A stretch of DNA of 64,000 nucleotides from an uncultured Rhodospirillales bacterium (GCA_903822185.1 CAIJOA010000026.1:27827-91826); one strand, 5' to 3'. Positions 19,452 through 28,721 are shown, counted from the stretch's first letter. Numbers and translations: made by a program. Notes: generated by a model not told the origin, from the sequence alone.

Positions 19452-19883
19452 TCAGGTTTGCGTCACCAAGACGGTCGCCTCGCCGTCGATCACCAAAGCG
19501 TCGCCAACGTAACATTGGGTCTTCAAGACGACTTGCTTTCGCTCACGTTTCATCTCGGTGATGGTGGCACGAGCCTCGAGCTTGTCGCCGGGACGGACCG
19601 GCGCTTTGAAGGACAGATTCTGCCCCAGATAAATGGTGCCGGGTCCGGGCAGTTTCGAGGCCAGCACGGTCGAAATGAAACTCGCCCCGAGCATGCCGTG
19701 CGCGATCAACCCTTTGAAGCGTGTCGCCTTGGCGAAAGCCTCGTCGAGATGCACCGGATTATGATCGCCCGAAACCTCGGCAAAGGCTTCGACGTCTTCT
19801 TGAGTGACGACCCGCGCATAGGACGCGGTCATGCCGACCGACAGCTCGTCGATCGTATAGCCTCGCGCGGGTTGATCGGCCAT
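19452..19883 (-). CDS. MaoC-family (R)-specific enoyl-CoA hydratase
   Basis: This 143-residue single hot-dog-fold protein carries the hydratase-2 signature in SGDHNPVHLDEAFAKAT (about residues 40-56), with the catalytic Asp and His, followed by GLIAHGMLGASF. It resembles PhaJ, which hydrates trans-2-enoyl-CoA to (R)-3-hydroxyacyl-CoA. The start at 19883 (MADQPARGYTI) is chosen because the long in-frame upstream extension has no such homology. It is the first gene of the ribF operon by position. Confidence 0.88.
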   Translation of the reverse strand: MADQPARGYTIDELSVGMTASYARVVTQEDVEAFAEVSGDHNPVHLDEAFAKATRFKGLIAHGMLGASFISTVLASKLPGPGTIYLGQNLSFKAPVRPGDKLEARATITEMKRERKQVVLKTQCYVGDALVIDGEATVLVTQT

Positions 19884-20008
19884 CCTGCCCCTCGATTCCG
19901 GATGGGTGCAGCTTAACACGCGATCCACGCAAAGGCATGGCCTCTCAAAGCGCTGGCCCCTCAAAAGCCCGCTGAGTAATCTCACCTCCAGTTGACCAGG
20001 GAGTTTTT

Positions 20009-21046
20009 GTGGAAGCCGACAGCGCCGCGCCGCTTCGGGAGATGTGGTACTACGCCGTTCCCGGCGACCGCCTCCGCCCCGGAAAGATGCTGCCGAAACA
20101 ATTACTCGGCGAGCCTTTGCTGCTGGGCCGCGACGCCGCCGGCAAAGTCTTTGCGCTGCGCAATATCTGCCCGCATCGCGGCATTCCGCTGAGCGACGGC
20201 CGTTTCGACGGCAGCGAGATCGAATGCTGCTATCACGGCTGGCGTTTCGATTGCGCCGGACGCTGCACCGCCATCCCCTCACTGGTCGCCGATCAAGCTT
20301 TCGACCGAAGCATGATCGCGGTCGAGCGCTATCCAGCGATCGAACGGCAGGGCAATGTCTGGGTTTTCTTCGGCAGTAGTCCGGACAGGGCACCACCGCC
20401 GCCGGAATTGCCCGGCATCGGCGAGCGAGTCCCCGATCTCTACGAGACCGTGACGCTTCCCTGCAGCATCGATCATGCCGTGGTCGGGCTGATGGACCCC
20501 GCGCACGGCCCCTTCGTCCATACCTCGTGGTGGTGGCGTCAGCGCGGTTCGATCCACGAGAAGAGCAAAGCCTTCGGCCCGAGCCCCTGGGGCTTCTCGA
20601 TGCTGCGTCATTCGCCGTCGAGCAATTCCTACGCCTATAAAATCCTCGGCGGCAAACCCGAGACCGAGATCAGCTTTCGCCTGCCCAGCGTGCGCATCGA
20701 GCACATCACGGTCGGCAAACACACGGTCATCAACCTGACCGCGGTGACGCCGCTGTCGGCGCAGGAAACCCAGATCAACCAAGTCCTTTATTGGACCACA
20801 CCGGTTCTTACGGCGCTGAAACCGGTGCTGCGCCCCTTCGTTAAACGCTTCCTCGATCAGGATCGCGCGGTGATGGTGCGGCAGCGCGAAGGGCTTAAAT
20901 ACAATCCGCCTTTGGCCCTGATCGACGATGCCGACACGCAAGCGCGTTGGTACTACCGTCTGAAGGCCGAATATGCGCGGGCCAAAAGCGAGGGCCGCGA
21001 TTTCGTCAATCCGGTGAAAGAACGCGTGCTGCGCTGGCGAAGCTGA
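20009..21046 (+). CDS. Rieske non-heme iron oxygenase, large subunit
   Basis: This 345-residue protein starts at a GTG preceded by CAGGGAG (19997-20003). The N-terminal Rieske domain has CPHRG (about residues 54-58) and CCYHGW (about 73-78), which bind a 2Fe-2S cluster. The C-terminal catalytic domain has the mononuclear iron site around DHAVVGLMDPAHGPFVH. Family members hydroxylate or demethylate aromatic or alicyclic compounds with a reductase partner, and none is encoded nearby. It is followed 63 bp later by hisI, which is unrelated in function. Confidence 0.9.
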   Translation: MEADSAAPLREMWYYAVPGDRLRPGKMLPKQLLGEPLLLGRDAAGKVFALRNICPHRGIPLSDGRFDGSEIECCYHGWRFDCAGRCTAIPSLVADQAFDRSMIAVERYPAIERQGNVWVFFGSSPDRAPPPPELPGIGERVPDLYETVTLPCSIDHAVVGLMDPAHGPFVHTSWWWRQRGSIHEKSKAFGPSPWGFSMLRHSPSSNSYAYKILGGKPETEISFRLPSVRIEHITVGKHTVINLTAVTPLSAQETQINQVLYWTTPVLTALKPVLRPFVKRFLDQDRAVMVRQREGLKYNPPLALIDDADTQARWYYRLKAEYARAKSEGRDFVNPVKERVLRWRS

Positions 21047-21109
21047 GCCACGCTTGCGAAAGCCGCGCCGAGCTACCAGATTCTATCGTCGTCTAAGGAG
21101 ATCATTATC

Positions 21110-21487
21110 ATGAGCCCATCCGGTCGGGCCGCGCCCGATGCGGTCGCCGCAGTGCTGGCGTCGCTGTCCTTCAATAGCGACGGTCTCGTCGCTGCGGTCG
21201 CGCAACAGCACGACACCGGCGAAGTGCTGATGCTCGCTTGGATGAATCGGGATTCGGTGACGGAAACGCTGCAGACCGGGCAGGTCTGCTATTGGTCGCG
21301 CTCGCGCAAATCGCTGTGGCGCAAAGGCGAGACATCCGGCCATCACCAGGCCTTGATCGAGTTACGCGTCGATTGCGACGGCGATGCGGTCTTATTGCTG
21401 GTCGATCAGACCGGCCCGGCCTGTCACACGGGCGAGCGCAGCTGTTTCTTCCGCGCCGCCCGCGCTGACAACTTGGTCGCCGTCTAA
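21110..21487 (+). CDS. hisI: Phosphoribosyl-AMP cyclohydrolase
   Basis: HisI opens the purine ring of phosphoribosyl-AMP in histidine synthesis. The 125-residue length is normal for the stand-alone enzyme. Diagnostic blocks are [28 protein letters not shown], the metal-binding DCDGDAVLL and the cysteines in [19 protein letters not shown] lies just upstream of the ATG. No other his genes are in the window. Confidence 0.96.
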   Translation: MSPSGRAAPDAVAAVLASLSFNSDGLVAAVAQQHDTGEVLMLAWMNRDSVTETLQTGQVCYWSRSRKSLWRKGETSGHHQALIELRVDCDGDAVLLLVDQTGPACHTGERSCFFRAARADNLVAV

Positions 21488-21502
21488 CGACGCCCTTAGC
21501 TC

Positions 21503-21961
21503 TTAGGGACGCGGGCAGGCCAGCGTCGCCTGCGCTTGGCGTAAGGCGGTCTGATCGTAGGTACGGCCGGCACAGGTGACGTTGTAAGCCGCAACTGCCT
21601 GATTATAGCGATCGGCAACGACATCGAATTCTTGCGTCCCCGTGCTCGCCGCGTCGGCCGCGGTGTCGCGCTGCTCCAAGAGTTTCTTGAAAGCTTCGAT
21701 TTCGTCGTTGTTATAGACGTTGATCTGCGCCCGGCGTGCATCGACCTGTGCGTTCAACGAGGCCGCCGATTTCTGGCTGTGCTCGTAAAGCGCGCGGCGT
21801 GCATTGACCGCGTCCTGCAGCGTCAGCACCGTTTGCTGCTCGCAAAGGCAAGAGCGAATGGTTGCCGGATCCCGCACCAAGGTTTCCTGCGCGCCGGCTG
21901 ACCCGATCCCCACGCCGACAACCCAAACCGCTACGATGGCCGCTAAAATGACGTTGCGCAT
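21503..21961 (-). CDS. Secreted protein of unknown function, helical
   Basis: I do not recognise this 152-residue protein. It starts MRNVILAAIVAVWVVG with a clear signal peptide (cleavage near SAGA-Q). The mature part has Cys residues near both ends (RSCLCEQQ, NVTCAGR, LACPRP). Between them lies an Ala/Gln-rich helical stretch (about 50-115) likely to form coiled coil. I used the Met at 21961 rather than the upstream in-frame start because it begins the signal peptide. It is convergent with hisI. Confidence 0.75.
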   Translation of the reverse strand: MRNVILAAIVAVWVVGVGIGSAGAQETLVRDPATIRSCLCEQQTVLTLQDAVNARRALYEHSQKSAASLNAQVDARRAQINVYNNDEIEAFKKLLEQRDTAADAASTGTQEFDVVADRYNQAVAAYNVTCAGRTYDQTALRQAQATLACPRP

Positions 21962-22201
21962 CTTGTCTCCACTACCCGGTAAGCGATCGAAAACGACGCT
22001 TTGCCCCACATCATTTTGATAGGTGCCCGTCCTGCCCCCCGTCAATCGGCTTTAAGACATACTGCGATCGATCTGGACCGGATTCGCTCACCATGCGATA
22101 TTGCCGCCGGGCGTCACGGCATATTGATCGCGGCGCCTGTGGTTTGTCGCACGACGATGACAATCGCGTGCCTTCAGGCTGCCGCACATTGGGGGATGAA
22201 A

Positions 22202-23098
22202 ATGCAGAAATCACGTATCTTGGGCGCCGCCTGGGCGCTTCTCGCTGGCCTCAGTCTGGCCGGATGTTCCACCTGGTCGGACAATCCGTCGATCCGGGGC
22301 AACCCGCAAACCGCGAGCTGGAATCTGTCGAACGCCAAGGCGGGTGTGACGCAGAATGCCACGGCCTTCGTGCCGGCGCTGGCCAGCGAATATGTTCAGT
22401 TGGCGACGACACTCGATCAACGCGGCGATGTCGCCGATGCCGATTATTTCGCGCGTAAGGCGATTGCCGCCGAACGCGGCGTCGCGGTCCCGCCGGAAGC
22501 CCTGACGGCATGGGCGATCCCGATGGACAACGCGACCGGTTTTCGCGCCGAGCTGACGGCCGCACGGCAACGGCTTGTGACCGCACTCGACGGCGGCGCG
22601 CGCAACCGCGTGCCCGCGCTCGCGGCTCGTGCCCAGGCAAGCTTCGATTGCTGGATCGAACGCGTCGAAAAGGATTGGGCCGGCGCGTCGAAAAGCGAAT
22701 GCCGTACCGCGTTCCTCGCGGCGATGGATCAGATCGAAGGCAAAACCGCCACCGCGGCCATGGGCGTCGGCACGCCGATCAATGTCTTCTTCGAGTTCGG
22801 CAAGACCAGCCTGACACGCGAAGGACGCGAGATCGTCGGGCAGCTTGCGGCGCAGATGAAGGCCAACAGCAAAGCGACCGTCACGATCCTGGGCAAAGCG
22901 GATTTGACCGGCTCCGACGCTGCGAATCTGGCGTTAAGCCGGCGTCGCGCCGAAGCCGTCGCCGCGGAACTGCGGCGTGGTGGCGTTGCCGCCAACCGCA
23001 TCACCGTGCAATCGGTCGGCATGCGGCAACCGCCGGTCGCGACCGCCAAGGGCGTTCGCGAGCCCCGCAACCGGGTCGTCGAGATAACGCTGCACTAA
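22202..23098 (+). CDS. OmpA-family outer-membrane lipoprotein
   Basis: This 298-residue protein has a lipoprotein signal (LSLAGC at about residues 18-23). A helical region follows (residues 25-180), and then an OmpA-like peptidoglycan-binding domain: FFEFGKTSLTREGREIV followed by LSRRRAEAVAAELRRGGV and ITVQSVGMRQP. It probably tethers the outer membrane to the wall, like Pal-type proteins. The ATG at 22202 has GGGGG six bases upstream; an ATG at 22196 is also in frame. A strong hairpin follows the stop. Confidence 0.87.
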   Translation: MQKSRILGAAWALLAGLSLAGCSTWSDNPSIRGNPQTASWNLSNAKAGVTQNATAFVPALASEYVQLATTLDQRGDVADADYFARKAIAAERGVAVPPEALTAWAIPMDNATGFRAELTAARQRLVTALDGGARNRVPALAARAQASFDCWIERVEKDWAGASKSECRTAFLAAMDQIEGKTATAAMGVGTPINVFFEFGKTSLTREGREIVGQLAAQMKANSKATVTILGKADLTGSDAANLALSRRRAEAVAAELRRGGVAANRITVQSVGMRQPPVATAKGVREPRNRVVEITLH

Positions 23099-23103
23099 AA
23101 ACA

Positions 23104-23140
23104 AAGGCCCCGCATTCGTCACCGAAGAACGCGGGGCCGA
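23104..23140. terminator. Bidirectional hairpin terminator
   Basis: GGCCCCGC (23106-23113) pairs with GCGGGGCC (23131-23138), with partly paired bases inside the loop. It lies between the convergent stops of the OmpA-type lipoprotein (23098) and the universal stress protein (23154) and probably terminates both. Confidence 0.7.
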
Positions 23141-23153
23141 TCGTTTCTTCCCG

Positions 23154-24005
23154 TTAGTGCGCGAGAATAACCGGGATATCGGCTTCCATGATGATGTGGC
23201 GCGTCGCACCGCCGAAGATCATCTGCCGCAAGCGGCTTTGGGTATAAGCACCCTTCACCATCAGATCGCAGTTGAATGCCTTCGCTTCGGCGAGGAAGGC
23301 TTCGCCCGCCTGACGCCCTGCCGCCGGCACGACGCGCGAGGTCGCCGCAATCCCGCGTCGGCGCAGCGCCGCCGCCATGTCCTCGGCCAAGGGTCCCGGC
23401 TGCATCTGGTCTTGGATCGAAACGACCAGGACGCTTTGCGCCAGGGCGAGATAAGGCGTCGCCATCGCCACGGTCCGCGCGCTTTCCGTGCTGCCGTTCC
23501 AGGCGATCACGACGCGCTCGCCGATGGTCTTGGGTGCAACCGGCGGCGCCATCAGCACCGGACGACCGCTTTCGAACAACGCATCTTCGAGCGTCGCTTC
23601 GGCCAGCGAGGCGAGTTTCGCCGGACGTTCGACGACGATGAGATCGAAGACGCGGCCGAGCGAACCGACGACGGCATTTTGCCGGCCTGATTCTTCGCGC
23701 CATTCGGCGCTGACTCCTTGCGCCGGCGCGGACTCATCGGCCGTCACCGGGACGTTGCGGCTGCGCATAAAGCTTTCGAACAAGGCGCGCGCCGCCATCC
23801 GGCGGTCATGACCTTCGCGTTCCAGCGTGCGATCAACCTCGGACGAAACCGAAAAGCCCATCTCGCCGCCGAAGACCACGGCATATTCCGTGGTGAGGGC
23901 GTTCAGTCCGATCACGCGCCCATCGAATTTGCGCGCCGCCACCAAAGCGGTTTCGAGCACCGGCGTGGCGGTGCCGTCACCGACGACCGTCAACAAGGTT
24001 CTCAT
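23154..24005 (-). CDS. Universal stress protein, tandem UspA domains
   Basis: This 283-residue cytoplasmic protein has a degenerate first Usp domain (residues 1-145, ending DLIVVERPAKLASL). A second domain starts GERVVIAWNGSTESARTVAMATPYL and ends VKGAYTQSRLRQMIFGGATRHIIMEADIPVIL. The latter contains the G-2x-G-9x-G(S/T)-like nucleotide-binding end motif in modified form. Such proteins respond to stress, but the specific role is not visible here. Confidence 0.88.
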   Translation of the reverse strand: MRTLLTVVGDGTATPVLETALVAARKFDGRVIGLNALTTEYAVVFGGEMGFSVSSEVDRTLEREGHDRRMAARALFESFMRSRNVPVTADESAPAQGVSAEWREESGRQNAVVGSLGRVFDLIVVERPAKLASLAEATLEDALFESGRPVLMAPPVAPKTIGERVVIAWNGSTESARTVAMATPYLALAQSVLVVSIQDQMQPGPLAEDMAAALRRRGIAATSRVVPAAGRQAGEAFLAEAKAFNCDLMVKGAYTQSRLRQMIFGGATRHIIMEADIPVILAH

Positions 24006-24156
24006 GTATCACCCCGTTCTTGCGCAGCCCCAATGCTGCTTCGGCGCGAAGTATATCCCAGAGCACGGCTTGGACCCAACTGGCTCTTTGCGCCTGCTTG
24101 CATGACCGTCCACGAATCGCGAAAGTGCGCCATCGTCAAAAAAGGAGAAACGACCG

Positions 24157-24537
24157 ATGAAAAGCTACAACCCCGCCGACATGCCGGCCCCGAATGGCTA
24201 CAGCTATGGCGTCGAAGTGCCGCCGAACGCGCGCGTCCTATTTTGCGCCGGTCAGATCGGCGCCGATGCCGAGGGTAAAATCCCGGCCGACGCCCGCACC
24301 CAGTCCGAGTTGGCCTGGAAAAATGTCGGCAAGGTGCTCGCCGCCGCCGGTATGGGCTTCGAAAATCTCGTGCGGGTGAATAATTACGTCGTCGGCGCCG
24401 AGAATTTGGCGGCCTATCGCGAAGTTCGCGGCCAGTTCCTCGGCAAGAACGCGCCGGCCTCGACCTTGCTGGTCGTCGCGGGATTGGCGCAGCCGAATAT
24501 CCTGGTGGAAGTCGAAGTCGTCGCGGCCAAGGAATAG
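24157..24537 (+). CDS. RidA-family enamine/imine deaminase-like protein
   Basis: This 126-residue YjgF/YER057c/UK114 family member forms trimers in characterised cases and hydrolyses reactive enamines/imines. Recognisable blocks are VLFCAGQIGADAEGKIPADARTQSELAWKNVGKVLAAAGMG and PASTLLVVAGLAQPNILVEVEVVAAKE. The catalytic-site Arg of canonical RidA (in the P-x-R-x segment) is replaced by the PASTLLVV context, so it may belong to an Rid2-7 subgroup. AAAGGAGAAA precedes the ATG. Confidence 0.88.
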   Translation: MKSYNPADMPAPNGYSYGVEVPPNARVLFCAGQIGADAEGKIPADARTQSELAWKNVGKVLAAAGMGFENLVRVNNYVVGAENLAAYREVRGQFLGKNAPASTLLVVAGLAQPNILVEVEVVAAKE

Positions 24538-24577
24538 CCGCGACTTCACTCTTTATACGAACAGGCTGAGTTCAACC

Positions 24578-24970
24578 TCAGGCGTAGCGGCGGGCCGTGC
24601 GAGCGGCCCGCTCATTCGCCGCCTCAACAGATTTCGGGCGATAAGCCCCGGCACGCGGCGCAACGCCGATGAGTTCGAGCGGCGTTTCCGGCAGATCTTC
24701 GTAGCGTTCCATTTGTCCACGGGCGCGCAGGCGATGCCACGGTCCCAGTGTGAAGACGCCGACGACACAGCCGATCACGACGCCCCACAGGGTAGCGACG
24801 GCCATGATGATTTCTTTCGCGCCGGACCCCGGCGGATAGATCGCCGCCAGCGGCGCCGTTGCAACGATCAACAGCAGGACCACGACGGCGCCGGTGAACA
24901 CCGAGAGCAGCGTGAACATTGCATAGACGAGCAAATCGCCGAACGATGAAGAGGAGGAATGATGGCTCAT
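24578..24970 (-). CDS. Small two-helix membrane protein, unknown
   Basis: I do not recognise this 130-residue protein. It has a Ser/His-rich N-terminus (MSHHSSSSSFGDLL) and two hydrophobic helices (about residues 15-43 and 51-75). A cytoplasmic-looking, Arg-rich tail of about 55 residues follows, containing YEDLPETPLELIG. It is convergent with ridA. Codon use matches the neighbours, supporting a real gene, but no function can be given. Confidence 0.65.
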   Translation of the reverse strand: MSHHSSSSSFGDLLVYAMFTLLSVFTGAVVVLLLIVATAPLAAIYPPGSGAKEIIMAVATLWGVVIGCVVGVFTLGPWHRLRARGQMERYEDLPETPLELIGVAPRAGAYRPKSVEAANERAARTARRYA

Positions 24971-25229
24971 GATATCGCGTCCTGATTGCCGCGCCCGCAG
25001 GCGAAAACCGCATTAAGGTTACCGCGACATAAGAAGACGAAATTTTCGGGATATCAAGAAAAATATAGTTAAAACAAAGAGTTAACGTAATAGTTTGTCA
25101 AAGAATCATGGTTAACGTTAAGGACTCGTCGGAATATTTGGCGAACGGCGCAAGTAACCGTTTCCAGATTCGCGAAGAAGCTGGAACGAAGGAAACGGAA
25201 AGACTTTGAGCAAGAGACGAACGACGGCC

Positions 25230-26351
25230 TCAGCGGCCGCCGTAACCGTCATCCGAGAGATTGAGCAGCGGAAACGCGCTGTGAACATGCGGCACAGTGA
25301 AGGATTGTGCCGTCGCGACATAAGACTTGTTGAGTTCGGCAAAGCCGGTGACGCCGAGAAGCGCGAGACAGGTTTTGATTTCCTGCTCGAGAATTTCGAG
25401 GACGCGGGCAACGCCCGGGCCGCCCGCCGCGGCGAGGCCGTATAAATAGAGTCGGCCGATCGCGACGGTGTTCGCGCCGAGCGCGATGGCCTTCACGACA
25501 TCGGAGCCGCGATAGAAGCCGCCATCGATGATGATCTGCGCCCGGCCGGCCACCGCATCGACCACTTCCGGCAGGATATCGAGCGTGCCGCGCACATGAT
25601 CGAGCTGACGGCCGCCGTGATTGGTGATGTAGATGCCTTCAACACCATGCTCGCAGGCAATGGCGGCGTCTTCCCCGGTTTGGATGCCTTTAAGAATCAG
25701 CGGCAGCTTATGACCGTGCTTGTCCTTGAAGCGCTTCACTTCGTTCCAGGACAAAGACTGCTGACGATAATCGCCGCCATCATCGATGATCGAGCGATTG
25801 GAAACACGGCGCGCGATATCGCGCTCGCGGCGGCCGTAAAAGGCGCTATCGACCGTGTAGCAAAAGGCTTCGAAACCGGCATCGACGGCGCGGGCTACAA
25901 CCTCGTCGGTCGCCGTATCCTGGCCGCGACGGTAGAGCTGAAAGAATTTGCGGCCCGTGGAGGCTTTCGCCGTCGCCTCGAGGCCCGGATCGCTGACCGA
26001 ACTGAGCATTTGCGTGATGCCGAATTGACCGGCGGCGCGCGCAACCGGGGCCGCGCCTTCGGGATCGAGCCGTTCGAGACCGCCGACCGGCGCCAGCATC
26101 ACGGGAAGACGTGACGGCTTGCCCATGACAACGCCCGAACATTCGACGCCCGAGATATCGCGCAGCACGCGCGGCCGAAAGGCGATCGAATCGATCGCAT
26201 AGCGGTTCCGTTTGAGGGTGGTTTCGGTTTCGGCAGCGCCGATAACATAATCCCAGCGCTCGGCAGTCAGGCGTTGCTTCGCCGCTTTGATAAATTCATG
26301 CAGCGTCTGGAATTTGCCTTCGAGTCCGCTCGAATTCGGCTTGTCGCTCAT
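25230..26351 (-). CDS. FMN-dependent alpha-hydroxy-acid oxidase/dehydrogenase (LldD family)
   Basis: This 373-residue TIM-barrel flavoenzyme oxidises 2-hydroxy acids (lactate, glycolate or mandelate type). The FMN and catalytic blocks are all present: MLSSVSDPG, FQLYRRGQD, CYTVDS, LILKGIQTGEDA, the active-site His/Arg in ITNHGGRQLD, IIIDGGFYRGSDV and AIGRLYLYGLAAAG. It lies downstream of the cupin gene on the same strand (82-bp gap) and may act in the same catabolic pathway. The substrate is not deducible. Confidence 0.9.
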   Translation of the reverse strand: MSDKPNSSGLEGKFQTLHEFIKAAKQRLTAERWDYVIGAAETETTLKRNRYAIDSIAFRPRVLRDISGVECSGVVMGKPSRLPVMLAPVGGLERLDPEGAAPVARAAGQFGITQMLSSVSDPGLEATAKASTGRKFFQLYRRGQDTATDEVVARAVDAGFEAFCYTVDSAFYGRRERDIARRVSNRSIIDDGGDYRQQSLSWNEVKRFKDKHGHKLPLILKGIQTGEDAAIACEHGVEGIYITNHGGRQLDHVRGTLDILPEVVDAVAGRAQIIIDGGFYRGSDVVKAIALGANTVAIGRLYLYGLAAAGGPGVARVLEILEQEIKTCLALLGVTGFAELNKSYVATAQSFTVPHVHSAFPLLNLSDDGYGGR

Positions 26352-26433
26352 GATCCTGCCCTCCCCGGTCGCGTTATGACGTCACCCTAGCGAAGTGCGG
26401 CGCGGCGGAACAGTCCGCCGCACCGCCCGTTTT

Positions 26434-26910
26434 TCAACCGTTCGCTTTAAGGGTTTTGCCGCCCGCTTCGACCGACTTCGCGTAAATCAGCGAGAAGGCA
26501 ATGACGCAGGGTTCGGTACCATTATTGATCCAGTTATGGATCGTGCCGCGCTGCACGAGCACGTCACCCGCCTTCAGATGAACGACCGCGCCGTCGATAT
26601 CCATGTCGATTTCGCCGGACATCACGACCGCGTAATCGATGGTATCGGTGCGATGATTGCGCGGCGTCACGCCCGGATCGAAACGGACGATGCGAAAGAC
26701 CGTGCCGTTTTCGAGCATCGTGTGCGTCTTGCGCTGCGACTCGTCTTCCGAGCCGTCGTTATTCACCGGCCAGCCTTCGCTGGTCCAGACCACGCAGGCG
26801 GTCGCGCCCGGACGACCCTGCGAAACCTCTTTGCCGATTTCGTCATACAGCACGATCGCCTTACCGTTGCTGTCATGGCCCGTGACCACACGCCTAATTT
26901 TCAGATCCAT
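26434..26910 (-). CDS. Cupin-domain protein
   Basis: This is a 158-residue single beta-barrel cupin. The region DYAVVMSGEIDMDIDGAVVHLKAGDVLVQRGTIHNWIN fits the G(x)5HxH...G and G(x)5PxG(x)2H motifs only loosely, keeping the C-terminal His. The start at 26910 is preceded by GGAGAGCAAG; the long in-frame upstream reading frame is not coding. Similar proteins accompany aromatic or hydroxy-acid catabolic genes, which matches the adjacent oxidase. Function beyond small-molecule binding is unknown. Confidence 0.82.
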   Translation of the reverse strand: MDLKIRRVVTGHDSNGKAIVLYDEIGKEVSQGRPGATACVVWTSEGWPVNNDGSEDESQRKTHTMLENGTVFRIVRFDPGVTPRNHRTDTIDYAVVMSGEIDMDIDGAVVHLKAGDVLVQRGTIHNWINNGTEPCVIAFSLIYAKSVEAGGKTLKANG

Positions 26911-27033
26911 CTTGCTCTCCCTATTTTTGGCGACGCGCCAATACCCCCATCTATTTTCGCCAGGGTACCGTTCGTCAAGGATTCGATCTTCGCGCAGGTT
27001 GGATGCTAGATTGCCGCGGTCAGGGGAGTTCCA

Positions 27034-27882
27034 TTGGAAAAGCCGAATCAACCCGCCGGATCGCTGCCGCCCGTCGCGGCAGAGGCCGACAGCAGCGAGG
27101 TCGCCGTTCCGCGCAATTGGCGCGGGATAACCCGGCCGCTGACGACGCTTGTCATCATTTTGATCGGCTGGGAAGTGATTGGCCGGTACGTCCTGACCAA
27201 CCCCCTGTTCTTCGCGCCGTTGTCCGAGGTCGCCGAAGCCGCCGTGCAGCTTTGGTCCACCGGCGAGTTGCAAAAACATATCTGGGTCAGCTTCAGCGAA
27301 TTGATGCAGGGCACCTTTGCCGCCATCGTCTTCGGCATCGCCGCCGGCGTCGGCATCGGCATCAGCCAGCGCGTCCGCGATTACACCGAGATATACATCA
27401 CCGCGCTCTATGCGACGCCGTTGGTCGCGGTGACGCCGCTTCTTATTCTGTGGCTGGGCATCGGCGTATTCTCGAAAGCTGCCGTGGTCTTTCTGACCGC
27501 CGTGTTTCCGATCCTGATCAACACCGCCGCCGGCATCCGCTCGACCGATCCGCTGTTGATCGAGGTTGCGCGCAGCTTTTGCGGCACGCGATCCCAGATC
27601 ATCACTAAGGTGATGCTGCCTGCCGCCGTCCCGTTCATGCTGACCGGCATCCGGCTGGGCATCGGCCGCGGCATCGTCGGCGTCGTGGTCGGTGAGCTGT
27701 TCGGCGCGCGCGCGGGTCTCGGCTATCTCATCTTTACCTCGGGTCAGACCTTCGAAGTGCCGGCCTTGTTCGTCGGCATCCTCGCCCTTGCGGCGATGGG
27801 CGTCGGGCTGACCTTCGCGGCGCAACTGGTCGAACGCTATGCGCTGCGCTGGCGCCGTTCGACGGAGATGGACGGGTCATGA
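27034..27882 (+). CDS. ABC transporter permease (SsuC/TauC/NitT type)
   Basis: This 282-residue inner-membrane permease has about six helices and a BPD_transp_1 domain. The EAA loop is at EVARSFCGTRSQIITKVMLPAAVPFMLTGIRLGIGRG. The family imports sulfonates, nitrate, taurine or pyrimidine-like organic compounds. The start is a TTG at 27034 with AGGGGAG upstream (27022-27028). It overlaps the ATPase gene by 4 bp. No binding protein is adjacent; a protein of the matching NMT1/SsuA type is encoded at 61964, 33 kb away. Confidence 0.9.
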   Translation: MEKPNQPAGSLPPVAAEADSSEVAVPRNWRGITRPLTTLVIILIGWEVIGRYVLTNPLFFAPLSEVAEAAVQLWSTGELQKHIWVSFSELMQGTFAAIVFGIAAGVGIGISQRVRDYTEIYITALYATPLVAVTPLLILWLGIGVFSKAAVVFLTAVFPILINTAAGIRSTDPLLIEVARSFCGTRSQIITKVMLPAAVPFMLTGIRLGIGRGIVGVVVGELFGARAGLGYLIFTSGQTFEVPALFVGILALAAMGVGLTFAAQLVERYALRWRRSTEMDGS

Positions 27883-28655
27883 CCGAACTCAAGACAGGCG
27901 TACGCCCGGCGACCGTCAGCGTCGAACATCTGGAAATGGTCTTCACCGCCCGCGGGCGGCGACAGAAAGCGCTCGAAGACATCAATCTGACGATCGCGCC
28001 CGGCGAGTTCTTCGTCATCGTCGGCCCGTCGGGTTGCGGCAAAACGACATTGCTGCGAATTCTCCAGGGCCTCGCCCATCCGACCGGCGGGCGAGCCCTG
28101 ATCGGCGACCGCGAAGTCACCGGCCCCGGCATCGATCGCGGCTTTGTCTTCCAGCAAGACGCGCTCTATCCCTGGCGCAACGTGACGCGGAACGTCGCCT
28201 TCGGCCTCGAGCTGCAAGGCATCACCAAAGCAGACGCTGCCAAGCGCACGCAGGAAATGATCGAGCTGGTCGGGCTGACGGGCTTCGAGACATATTATCC
28301 GCACGAGTTGTCGGGCGGCATGCGGCAGCGCGTCAATCTGGCCCGCGCCCTCGCCATCGCCCCGGCGATTCTGCTGATGGACGAACCCTTCGCCGCGCTT
28401 GACGCCCTTACACGCGAAAGCATGCAGCGGGAATTGCTGCGCATCGCCGCCGCCGCCGGCACGACCATCGTCTTTATTACCCATCAGATCGATGAAGCGA
28501 TTCTGCTGGGCGATCGCGTCGCGGTGTTTTCGCCGCGTCCCGGCCGGGTGCGCGAGATCATTTCGATCGATCTGCCGCGCCCGCGCCCCGAAAGCGTGAA
28601 GCAGAGCCCGGAATTCCAGGCTTATGTCGGGCATATCAGCGCCCTGATCGGCTGA
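27879..28655 (+). CDS. ABC transporter ATP-binding protein (SsuB/TauB type)
   Basis: This 258-residue ATPase energises the permease encoded just upstream, with which it overlaps by 4 bp. Motifs are Walker A GPSGCGKTTLLRIL (about residue 48), Q-loop VFQQDALYPW, signature LSGGMRQRVNLARAL, Walker B LLMDEPFAALD and the switch His in FITHQ. A strong terminator hairpin follows. Confidence 0.93.
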   Translation: MTELKTGVRPATVSVEHLEMVFTARGRRQKALEDINLTIAPGEFFVIVGPSGCGKTTLLRILQGLAHPTGGRALIGDREVTGPGIDRGFVFQQDALYPWRNVTRNVAFGLELQGITKADAAKRTQEMIELVGLTGFETYYPHELSGGMRQRVNLARALAIAPAILLMDEPFAALDALTRESMQRELLRIAAAAGTTIVFITHQIDEAILLGDRVAVFSPRPGRVREIISIDLPRPRPESVKQSPEFQAYVGHISALIG

Positions 28656-28659
28656 TAAA

Positions 28660-28690
28660 AAAACGGCGCAGCCGAGGCTGCGCCGTTCTC
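28660..28690. terminator. Rho-independent-type terminator, bidirectional
   Basis: An 11-bp perfect stem, AACGGCGCAGC (28662-28672) with GCTGCGCCGTT (28677-28687) and a CGAG loop, is flanked by A-rich sequence on the left and T/C-rich on the right. It separates the convergent ABC ATPase gene and pstS. Confidence 0.8.
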
Positions 28691-28721
28691 ATTCGTCGAG
28701 AAGAAAGACTTACGCGTTAGG

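Noticed and set aside
25155..25198. CCGTTTCC...GGAAACGG inverted repeat downstream of the hydroxy-acid oxidase gene
   Set aside because: Long imperfect loop and no T-tract on the transcribed side; support too weak for a terminator call.
26393..26425. GC-rich hairpin between the oxidase and cupin genes, followed by TTTTT on the plus strand
   Set aside because: Both flanking genes run leftward and the T-run is on the wrong side for them, so I do not call it a terminator.
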